8,792 nucleotides of DNA from Lachnospiraceae bacterium (lineage in GTDB: Bacteria > Bacillota > Clostridia > Lachnospirales > Lachnospiraceae): positions 1 to 8,792 of the forward strand of contig JAFTXF010000125.1 of NCBI GenBank assembly GCA_017461685.1, written 5' to 3'. The notes under the pieces are model-generated. The model was not told the origin of the DNA and did not search any database. It worked only from the letters and a program-made list of their open reading frames with translations. Position 1 is the first letter of the stretch. Each line of letters begins with the position of its first letter. The position numbers were made by a program, and so were the translations under genes. This document shows, one piece after another, positions 1 to 5,768 of the stretch.

Positions 1-63
1 ATAAAGGTATTTGATTTCATAGCAAAAGCTGCCCCAAAAATATATGAAAAATCCGGAGTATAG
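1..63 (+). CDS. Possible 3' end of an unidentified upstream gene
   Basis: Frame 1 is open from the first base for 20 codons and ends at TAG 61-63; the other two forward frames hit stops within the first dozen bases. The visible tail reads IKVFDFIAKAAPKIYEKSGV, which has protein-like composition (amphipathic, Lys/Ala rich). I do not recognise the family. The stop codon lies inside the left arm of the terminator that follows, which is compatible with a gene ending exactly at its terminator. With only 20 codons the open frame could be chance, so this is a weak call. Confidence 0.35.
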   Translation: MKVFDFIAKAAPKIYEKSGV

Positions 64-106
64 CTTATTGTGAGGAGTGAATGAATAAGCTGTACCCCGG
101 TTTTTT
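47..106. terminator. Bidirectional intrinsic terminator between convergent genes
   Basis: Bases 53-69 pair with 84-100 in a 17-position stem with one A-C mismatch (57/96) and one G-T wobble (61/92), around a 14-base loop. Beyond one T-T mismatch (52/101), an A-run at 47-51 faces a T-run at 102-106, so both strands carry a U-tract after the hairpin. It would stop forward transcription coming from the left and reverse transcription of the exonuclease gene that ends at 121. Confidence 0.88.
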
Positions 107-120
107 GTAAAGAAAATAAA

Positions 121-1230
121 TCAGTATTTATTATTTGACATAATGGTTTTCAGGATGTGTGAACAATAGTTTGAAAATAAATCCCGGTTTTGCTTTGTTT
201 CTTCCGTGATTTCAAAAAATGTCACGGTATCCTTATAGTCTGCTTTGAAGAAAGGTTCTACCAAAACATCATACTGCTTTAAAAACATACCTGATTTTTG
301 GGTGTAGCAGTTGGCAGCGGAGGCCTGCACACGCAGGGAAGCATCCAGCTCGGCAGAGACGGATTTGTGATACGCAGCATCCATAAGCGGAATATAGTAG
401 TAATCTTTATAATTGGAATAAAAAAATTTCAAATCTGTCTGGAAAATCGGTACTTTAAGCAGAGCCTTATTCCCGGTAACGGTAATGTAGTTGCCGTCGT
501 AATGGGCAAAGATTTTCTTTGGAATAGCGGTTGGAAATTTGAGGGTCATCAACAATTCGTAATCATTATGGCCGTCAACGGTTTTATTTTTTTGCATCTC
601 CACGCGGGTCACCTGGACAGCAGTATTGCATAAGTCACTGTAAGCTAAGACCGGTGTGATGTCTAACATTCCTTTCATATCGTCGAAATTGTGCTGCAGA
701 AGCAGTTCTAACATACTTTCATTCTGCGAGGCTTCATATGCCTTGTAAATTTGAATCAGCTCGCCACCGGTATATTTGTCTACGCGGTTAATGCCTAAAA
801 ACTGCTCAATCGTTTTTTGACGGCAGTTCGGCAAAACCAGAAAGTCTTTGAAAGGATGAATGCGCTTGTAAATATCAATTCCTTCATAAGCATCAAAGCT
901 TAGAGAAATAAAATGTTCTCCTGCCTTCTCTAAAAGGTACGGAATATCAAAGCGATTACCGTTAAAGTGAATGATGTGGGTATAATGCGGAAGAACATCA
1001 GAAAGCCAGATTAACAAATCCCGTTCCTCGGTTCTTCTCTGGGTCATACGCTGTTCGATATACCAAGAGTCCCCTTCATAGTAAGCAAGTCCAATCATAT
1101 AAAGCTGACTGTTGGAAGCGCTTAAGCCTGTGGTTTCGATGTCTAAAAAGAGTATTTTATCTAACGGAGCATATTGCTCCAAAGGAAAATTTATTTGATA
1201 ATTTTCTAAGGCACGTTTGATTTTATACAT
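121..1230 (-). CDS. YprB-like RNase H-fold (DEDD-type) 3'-5' exonuclease domain protein
   Basis: A 369-residue cytosolic protein with no signal peptide or membrane segment. The N-terminal half (about residues 24-200) carries exonuclease motifs: LFLDIETTGL with acidic D30 and E32, HFNGNRFDIPYL with D95, and HNFDDMKGM with H180 and D184. This matches the two-metal DEDD nuclease fold of the YprB-like ribonuclease H family, so metal-dependent 3'-5' nuclease activity on DNA or RNA is expected; the substrate is unknown. The C-terminal half (about 205-369) has no motif I can name but contains a YYYIP...HKSV stretch (277-291). The start at 1230 is supported by AAGGAG (1236-1241, reverse strand) 5 bases upstream. 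It is transcribed alone, divergent from pseI, and ends at the shared terminator. Nuclease fold is well supported; physiological role is not. Confidence 0.85.
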   Translation of the reverse strand: MYKIKRALENYQINFPLEQYAPLDKILFLDIETTGLSASNSQLYMIGLAYYEGDSWYIEQRMTQRRTEERDLLIWLSDVLPHYTHIIHFNGNRFDIPYLLEKAGEHFISLSFDAYEGIDIYKRIHPFKDFLVLPNCRQKTIEQFLGINRVDKYTGGELIQIYKAYEASQNESMLELLLQHNFDDMKGMLDITPVLAYSDLCNTAVQVTRVEMQKNKTVDGHNDYELLMTLKFPTAIPKKIFAHYDGNYITVTGNKALLKVPIFQTDLKFFYSNYKDYYYIPLMDAAYHKSVSAELDASLRVQASAANCYTQKSGMFLKQYDVLVEPFFKADYKDTVTFFEITEETKQNRDLFSNYCSHILKTIMSNNKY

Positions 1231-1350
1231 AAGTTCTCCTTTAATGAGCTGACTGTCTGCCTCTTAGCCGGGCAGAGGATTATATGCCATATGCTGTAAA
1301 TAGTACGAATCCATGTTGGAATGCGCTGTATTGCTTCTGGCGTTGTTATT

Positions 1351-1361
1351 ATTATAACATA
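1351..1361 (-). promoter_or_regulatory. Extended -10 promoter for the exonuclease gene
   Basis: Read on the reverse strand, 1361-1351 gives TATGTTATAAT: a perfect TATAAT preceded by TGT, the extended -10 pattern. No good -35 hexamer lies 17-18 bases upstream, which extended -10 promoters can tolerate. Transcription would start near 1344, leaving a leader of roughly 115 bases. A second TATAAT on the same strand at 1284-1279 lacks both a TGn and a -35, so it is a weaker alternative. Confidence 0.55.
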
Positions 1362-1364
1362 TAA

Positions 1365-1450
1365 ATCCGAAAAGTGCACTGTTATCCGAAAATAAAAATA
1401 TTAGCTAAAAATATTAGTTGAAAATGTTATTGAAATAGTTTATCCGAAAA
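1365..1450 (+). repeat. Three dispersed ATCCGAAAA boxes in the divergent intergenic region
   Basis: The 9-mer ATCCGAAAA occurs at 1365-1373, 1384-1392 and 1442-1450, all in the same orientation. The second and third copies share a longer 11-mer, TTATCCGAAAA (1382-1392 and 1440-1450). The first two copies flank the region where the -35 of the reverse promoter would lie. They may be binding sites for a regulator; no known operator consensus is matched. Confidence 0.5.
1394..1432 (+). repeat. 13-bp AT-rich tandem repeat, three units
   Basis: Units are 1394-1406 (AAAAATATTAGCT), 1407-1419 (AAAAATATTAGTT) and 1420-1432 (GAAAATGTTATTG). The first two differ at one base; the third keeps 9 of 13 positions. 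The array lies between the second and third ATCCGAAAA boxes. It is noncoding and could be an iteron-like binding array, an easily melted or curved segment, or an UP-element-like region. Confidence 0.6.
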
Positions 1451-1477
1451 GAAATATTATGAACACGTAGGTTGCAT

Positions 1478-1507
1478 TTGCAGGTAACAATATGGTAACA
1501 TTATATT
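1478..1507 (+). promoter_or_regulatory. Promoter for pseI-pseG with an 11-bp tandem direct repeat on it
   Basis: TTGCAG (1478-1483) and TATATT (1502-1507) are separated by 18 bases and lie 48 bases ahead of the pseI start. The spacer is filled by GGTAACAATAT (1483-1493) followed directly by GGTAACATTAT (1494-1504), identical at 10 of 11 positions. A repeat with an 11-bp period puts both copies on one face of the helix, as expected for a dimeric regulator, and its position across the spacer and -10 suggests repression if it is an operator. The promoter elements are only moderately close to consensus. Confidence 0.5.
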
Positions 1508-1554
1508 ATTAAAGTTAGCTTAGAGAGTAAGTATCACAAAGAGAGGAACACAAT

Positions 1555-2943
1555 ATGACACATATAAAAATCAAAGACCGTATGGTAGGGGACGGATATC
1601 CGGCATATATTATTGCAGAAATGAGTGCCAATCACTCCGGCAGCATAGAGCGTGCCAAGGAGATTATCCGCGCAGCCAAGGAGTGCGGTGCTGATTGTGT
1701 AAAGATTCAGACCTATACACCTGATACGCTTACCATAGACTGTCATAATGAATATTTCCAGGTGAGAAACGGCACTTGGGAAGGGGAAAATCTGTACAGT
1801 CTGTACGGTAAGGCTTATACTCCATGGGAATGGCACAAGGAATTAAAAGAAGAGGCAGAACGAGTTGGTATAGATTTTTTGTCTACTCCTTTTGATAATA
1901 CCAGTGTGGATTTTTTAGAGGAGCTGGGGATGGATTTCTACAAAATTGCTTCTTTTGAAATGGTGGATTTACCGCTGCTTCGCTATATTGCATCCAAGGG
2001 CAAGCCAATCATTATGTCTACAGGCATGGGGACGAAGGAAGAGATTGAGGAAGCTTTGGAAGCTATTTACGAGACAGGTAATGATCGGGTGGCAATATTA
2101 AAGTGCAGCAGTGCATACCCGGCTATTTCTGATGATATGCATTTAAAGACGATAGCGGACATGAAGGCAAAATTTGAGATTCCGGTTGGCTTATCAGACC
2201 ATTCTATGGGGCATTTAGGAGCGACTACTGCAGTTGCACTGGGAGCAAATATTATCGAGAAGCATTTCTGCATCAGCCGCGCCATTGAAAATCCGGATTC
2301 TTCTTTTTCTATGGAGCCGAATGAGTTTAAGGAGATGGTAGAGCAAATCAGGCAGGTAGAAAAGGCTATGGGCAAGGTGTTCTACGGCGCAAGTGCCCAG
2401 GAGCAGTCCAGCACGGTATTCCGCCGTTCCATATTTGTCACAAAGGATATGAAAAAGGGTGACTTGATTTCAAAGGACAATGTCAGAATCATTCGGCCGG
2501 GTTATGGTGAAAAGCCTAAATATTATGATGATATTATCGGCATGCAGGTGGATAAGGATGTTGAATGGGGCACACCGTTTTCTTTTGACATGCTCTGTAA
2601 AAAGAGTATTTTATTCCTTACGAATAGTGAATCCGGCAAGGAATTGTATTGTTGGCTGAAGGATTATGAGAAGGAAAATCAGGTATACTGTATAGGTAAT
2701 GAGATAACTTTAGAGATGGTGCAGAAGCTGCAGCCTGATTTTATTGTAAACTATCAATACAGGCATAGTATTCCGGAGGATGTGCTGGAGTATATGCAGG
2801 GACGGGTTTTTAATCCGGAGGACAGTGTATTGCCGACGGATAAAGATACCGATGCTTTCGGACTTCCTTCAGAAATATGTGGAATTTTCAAGGGAAATTG
2901 GGAAGATATCAAGTATGGAAGAAAAGTAAAATGGAACAGTTAG
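1555..2943 (+). CDS. pseI: Pseudaminic acid synthase with a C-terminal formyltransferase-like extension
   Basis: A 462-residue protein. Residues 1-270 form a NeuB/PseI-type TIM barrel that condenses 2,4-diacetamido-2,4,6-trideoxy-L-altrose with phosphoenolpyruvate to give pseudaminic acid. Visible signs are AEMSANHSG (21-29), DCVKIQTY (47-54), DFLSTPFD (107-114), LSDHS with H216 and IEKHF with H237, the two metal-binding histidines at nearly the same numbers as in meningococcal NeuB. The MSANHSG and YTPWEWH (88-94) stretches fit PseI better than NeuB. A SAF antifreeze-like domain follows (about 288-348) with the conserved Arg near R314. Typical PseI ends there, at about 340-350 residues; this one continues to 462. 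Residues 350-420 resemble the N-terminal half of a formyltransferase (LQPDFIVNYQYRHSIPEDVL), then diverge. Start supported by GAGAGGA (1541-1547). The stop overlaps pseG by 13 bases, so the two are co-translated. Confidence 0.9.
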   Translation: MTHIKIKDRMVGDGYPAYIIAEMSANHSGSIERAKEIIRAAKECGADCVKIQTYTPDTLTIDCHNEYFQVRNGTWEGENLYSLYGKAYTPWEWHKELKEEAERVGIDFLSTPFDNTSVDFLEELGMDFYKIASFEMVDLPLLRYIASKGKPIIMSTGMGTKEEIEEALEAIYETGNDRVAILKCSSAYPAISDDMHLKTIADMKAKFEIPVGLSDHSMGHLGATTAVALGANIIEKHFCISRAIENPDSSFSMEPNEFKEMVEQIRQVEKAMGKVFYGASAQEQSSTVFRRSIFVTKDMKKGDLISKDNVRIIRPGYGEKPKYYDDIIGMQVDKDVEWGTPFSFDMLCKKSILFLTNSESGKELYCWLKDYEKENQVYCIGNEITLEMVQKLQPDFIVNYQYRHSIPEDVLEYMQGRVFNPEDSVLPTDKDTDAFGLPSEICGIFKGNWEDIKYGRKVKWNS

Positions 2944-4073
2944 TAATCGGGATCAGGGCAGATGGCAGTGCCCAAATCGGTATGGGGCATCTGATGAGAT
3001 GTCTGTCCGTTGCTGAGGCATTAAAGGACAGGCAGGCACAGGTTGTATTTTTGACAAATAGTGCGAACAGTGCTGCATTTATTACAGAAAAAGGATTTGC
3101 CTGCAGGTTATTGGAAAACGCCGGTGGGAAGTTCGGGGAAGCCTCTATAGCAGAGCAGGCCGCGAAAAAACCGGATAGAAATATGTTAGAAGAAGTTCCG
3201 GAAACCCTTTCTATTATTAGAGAATTACATATGAAATTGTTACTGGTAGACAGTTACAGCGCTACTGCAGAATATTTTCACAGGCTCCGCCCGGCCGTAA
3301 GTGTAATTTACATGGATGATTTGGGCACTATGCAGCTCCCGGTAGATGGATTGATGAATTATAATATCTACGGAGATACGCTTCCGTATCGGGAAGCATA
3401 CCCGAAAGATACTTTACTGTTACTGGGCAGTTCCTATGCCCCGGTCAAAAAGCAGTTCAGGGCAGCTGCGTATGAAGTAAGAGAGCAGGCAAAGCGTATT
3501 TTGATTACCATGGGCGGCAGTGATTTTTTGAATATATCAGGTCGCCTGGCAGACAGGCTGCTACAGCAACTGCCTGCAGATATACAGCTTGTGCTGGTGT
3601 GCGGCAGATTCAGTCCACATCTGGATAAAGTGCTGGCATTGGCAGAGGAACATACGCAGATTACAGTTTTGACAGATGTACAGGATATGTGGAATGTGAT
3701 GAGCAGCGTGGATCTTGCGATTGCGGCAGCAGGAAGCACTATGTATGAGCTTTGCACTTTGGGAGTACCTACGGTTTGCTGCTATTACGTGGAAAATCAG
3801 CGCCGGGTTGCGGAGGGCTTTGGCACTCGCACTTCTATGGTCAATGCAGGAGATTTTTCCAAAGAGCCGGAGCAGGTACTTGACCGGATAACTTGTGCTG
3901 CCTCCGAATTACTTGCTGATTTCCGGATGAGGAAGGAGCTTTCAGAGGAAATGCATCGCATAACGGATGGATTGGGAGCGTGCAGAATGGCGGACAAGTT
4001 GATACATTTTATTCTCAAAAGGATGGAAAAAGTCAGAACTACTCCGCAAAACAATTACAAAAACACAAGATAA
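2931..4073 (+). CDS. pseG: UDP-2,4-diacetamido-2,4,6-trideoxy-beta-L-altropyranose hydrolase
   Basis: PseG releases UDP from the nucleotide-linked altrose sugar, supplying the free sugar that PseI uses. The chosen start at 2931 gives 380 residues, has GGAAG (2917-2921) 9 bases upstream, and puts the family's typical N-terminus (GIRADGS...GMGHLMRC) at residue 7; an in-frame ATG at 2877 would add 18 residues with no family character. GT-B-like features: H20 in GMGHLMR, equivalent to the catalytic His of Campylobacter PseG; DSY (107-109) closing the N-domain; MGGSD (194-198) and AAAGSTMYEL (265-274), the UDP-binding C-domain motifs. No membrane segment or signal peptide. It overlaps pseI by 13 bases in another frame. 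The last ~20 residues are Lys/Asn/Thr rich and likely disordered. Other pseudaminate genes are absent from the window. Confidence 0.9.
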   Translation: MEQLVIGIRADGSAQIGMGHLMRCLSVAEALKDRQAQVVFLTNSANSAAFITEKGFACRLLENAGGKFGEASIAEQAAKKPDRNMLEEVPETLSIIRELHMKLLLVDSYSATAEYFHRLRPAVSVIYMDDLGTMQLPVDGLMNYNIYGDTLPYREAYPKDTLLLLGSSYAPVKKQFRAAAYEVREQAKRILITMGGSDFLNISGRLADRLLQQLPADIQLVLVCGRFSPHLDKVLALAEEHTQITVLTDVQDMWNVMSSVDLAIAAAGSTMYELCTLGVPTVCCYYVENQRRVAEGFGTRTSMVNAGDFSKEPEQVLDRITCAASELLADFRMRKELSEEMHRITDGLGACRMADKLIHFILKRMEKVRTTPQNNYKNTR

Positions 4074-4078
4074 AATAA

Positions 4079-4107
4079 TTGAAACTCTATAATTGTTGTG
4101 CTATACT
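4079..4107 (+). promoter_or_regulatory. Strong extended -10 promoter for thrC-pepP
   Basis: TTGAAA (4079-4084), a 17-base spacer, and TATACT (4102-4107) preceded by TGC (4099-4101) make a near-consensus sigma-A promoter with an extended -10. Transcription should begin near 4114, inside the left arm of the hairpin that ends the pseI-pseG unit, giving a leader of about 100 bases ahead of thrC. The -35 lies only six bases beyond the pseG stop codon. Confidence 0.72.
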
Positions 4108-4109
4108 TG

Positions 4110-4151
4110 GGAATAATAAGGATTTATATGCTTATTATTCCTTATTTATTT
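4110..4151 (+). terminator. Hairpin with T-rich tail after pseG (probable weak terminator)
   Basis: GGAATAATAAG (4110-4120) pairs perfectly with CTTATTATTCC (4131-4141) around a 10-base loop, followed by TTATTTATTT (4142-4151). The stem is AT-rich and the T-tract is interrupted, so termination may be partial and some pseI-pseG transcripts could read into thrC. Because the thrC promoter sits just upstream, most of this hairpin would also form the extreme 5' end of the thrC message, where it could protect the RNA. Confidence 0.6.
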
Positions 4152-4160
4152 GATAGGTGA
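4128..4160 (+). CDS. Possible 10-codon leader peptide ahead of thrC
   Basis: ATG at 4128 opens a short frame encoding MLIIPYLFDR that stops at TGA 4158-4160. AAGGA (4118-4122) lies 5 bases upstream, a good ribosome binding site. It is inside the predicted thrC leader, includes two adjacent Ile codons, and its stop falls in the left arm of the second leader hairpin. It has no Thr codons, and very short frames with ribosome sites arise by chance, so this is a tentative call. Confidence 0.25.
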   Translation: MLIIPYLFDR

Positions 4161-4183
4161 CCCCAGCGCTTTGCAATCACCTA
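4154..4183 (+). promoter_or_regulatory. Second hairpin in the thrC leader
   Basis: TAGGTGA (4154-4160) pairs with TCACCTA (4177-4183), a perfect 7-bp stem with a 16-base loop, 18 bases ahead of the thrC ribosome binding site. There is no T-run after it, so it is not a terminator. It might modulate translation or message stability. The leader is too short for, and lacks the conserved sequence of, a T-box. Confidence 0.45.
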
Positions 4184-4216
4184 CTACTTATTTGAACATA
4201 TGAGGAGTGTTGTATT

Positions 4217-5710
4217 ATGGCAGTTTTATATCATTCAACCAGAAACGATGATGCTGTTGTGACAGCGTCACAGGCTATTTTAAAGGGCCTTTCAGATGAG
4301 GGCGGATTGTTTGTTCCGGATCATATTCCGGCTTGGGAGAAGAGCCTTAAGGAGCTTTCTGGAATGACTTATCAGGAAGTAGCCTATGAGGTCATGAAGC
4401 TGATGCTTTCTGATTTTACCGAGGAAGAGTTAAAGACATGTATTGACTGTGCTTATGACAGCAAGTTTGACACAGACAAAATTGCTCCGCTCAAAGAGGC
4501 AGAGGGTGCATACTATCTGGAATTATTCCATGGCAGAACCATTGCATTTAAGGACATGGCTTTGTCCATTTTACCGCATTTAATGACCACAGCAGCCAGA
4601 AAGAACGGCGTGAAAAAGGAGATTGTTATCCTGACAGCTACCTCCGGAGATACAGGCAAGGCTGCCTTAGAGGGCTTTGCAGGCGTACCGGGCACGAAGA
4701 TTATCGTATTTTATCCAAAGAACGGCGTGTCTGCCATCCAGGAGAAGCAGATGGTAACTCAGAAGGGGGACAATACCTTCGTAGTAGGTATTAAGGGTAA
4801 TTTTGATGATGCACAGACCGGCGTAAAGAAGATGTTCGGTGACAAGGAGCTGGGCGCAGAGCTTGCAGCTTGTGGCTATCAGTTCTCCAGTGCCAACTCT
4901 ATCAATATCGGGCGACTGGTACCACAGATGGTTTACTACGTATATGCCTATGCGCAGTTATTGGCAGACGGAGTTATTCAGGAAGGCGAAGCGATGAATG
5001 TGGTAGTTCCTACCGGCAATTTCGGTAATATTCTTGCGGCTTACTATGCAAAGGAAATGGGACTTCCTATTCACAAATTTATCTGCGCTTCCAATGACAA
5101 TAAAGTATTATTTGATTTCTTTGCTACCGGTACATACGACAGAAACCGCGAATTTATTTTGACTACTTCACCATCCATGGATATTTTGATCAGCTCCAAC
5201 TTAGAGCGTCTGATTTACAAGATAGCAGGTGAGGATGCTGCAGCCAATGCAGACTTTATGAAGTCCTTAAATACAACAGGTAAGTATACTATTACAGAGG
5301 ATATGAAGGCAAAACTTGCAGATTTTTACGGCGGCTACGCTACAGAGGCAGATACTGCAGCTGCAATCAAGCGCATTTATGATAACTGTGGTTACGTGAT
5401 TGATACCCATACAGCAGTGGCGGCTTTTGTTTACGAGCAGTACAAGGCTGCAACCGGTGATGAGACCAAGACAGTGATTGCTTCTACAGCAAGTCCGTAC
5501 AAATTTACCAGAAGTGTCATGGACGCTATTGCACCGGAGAAGAGTGATGCAGAGGATTTTGCACTGGTAGACGAGCTTTCTGGTATGAGTAAGGTTCAGA
5601 TACCGGATGCCATTGCAGAGATTCGCACTGCAGATATTTTACACAAGACAGTTTGCGAAGTGGAAGATATGTGCAAGGAAGTGAAAGGTTTCCTCGGGAT
5701 TTGCCGATAA
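4217..5710 (+). CDS. thrC: Threonine synthase
   Basis: A 497-residue cytosolic PLP enzyme that converts O-phospho-L-homoserine to L-threonine. The N-terminal threonine synthase domain (residues 1 to about 85) includes SDEGGLFVPD. The catalytic fold-type II domain shows HGRTIAFKDMA with the PLP Schiff-base lysine K112, TATSGDTGKAA (140-150), FYPKNGVS, and the phosphate-binding loop PTGNFGNILAA (265-275). The length matches the longer bacterial and fungal-like ThrC class rather than the shorter plant-like form. AGGAG (4203-4207) is 9 bases ahead of the ATG. It has its own strong promoter and a two-hairpin leader, and is followed after 58 bases by the aminopeptidase gene with no terminator between, so the two are probably co-transcribed. 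No other threonine pathway gene is present. No key residue is missing. Confidence 0.95.
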   Translation: MAVLYHSTRNDDAVVTASQAILKGLSDEGGLFVPDHIPAWEKSLKELSGMTYQEVAYEVMKLMLSDFTEEELKTCIDCAYDSKFDTDKIAPLKEAEGAYYLELFHGRTIAFKDMALSILPHLMTTAARKNGVKKEIVILTATSGDTGKAALEGFAGVPGTKIIVFYPKNGVSAIQEKQMVTQKGDNTFVVGIKGNFDDAQTGVKKMFGDKELGAELAACGYQFSSANSINIGRLVPQMVYYVYAYAQLLADGVIQEGEAMNVVVPTGNFGNILAAYYAKEMGLPIHKFICASNDNKVLFDFFATGTYDRNREFILTTSPSMDILISSNLERLIYKIAGEDAAANADFMKSLNTTGKYTITEDMKAKLADFYGGYATEADTAAAIKRIYDNCGYVIDTHTAVAAFVYEQYKAATGDETKTVIASTASPYKFTRSVMDAIAPEKSDAEDFALVDELSGMSKVQIPDAIAEIRTADILHKTVCEVEDMCKEVKGFLGICR

Positions 5711-5768
5711 TAAATGCAGCGATAAAGTAATATGGCAGCATCAACAAATGTAATCAAAGGAATATAGT

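Noticed and set aside
298..633. Forward open frame of 111 codons opposite the exonuclease gene
   Set aside because: It lies wholly antisense to a gene with clear catalytic motifs, and its translation has no recognisable domain.
1365..1450. Chromosomal or plasmid replication origin
   Set aside because: No dnaA, dnaN, rep or partition gene is nearby, and the boxes miss the DnaA consensus at two positions that normally matter. Kept only as an unexplained repeat cluster.
2877..2930. Upstream ATG extending pseG by 18 residues
   Set aside because: The added residues show no family similarity, and the ATG at 2931 has a good ribosome site and the canonical N-terminus.
4114..4216. T-box or other amino-acid riboswitch ahead of thrC
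   Set aside because: The leader is only about 100 bases, lacks the conserved T-box sequence, and has no terminator hairpin next to the gene.
5711..5768. Promoter or terminator between thrC and pepP
   Set aside because: Only a ribosome binding site is evident in the 58 bases; no stem-loop with a T-run and no paired -35/-10 boxes.
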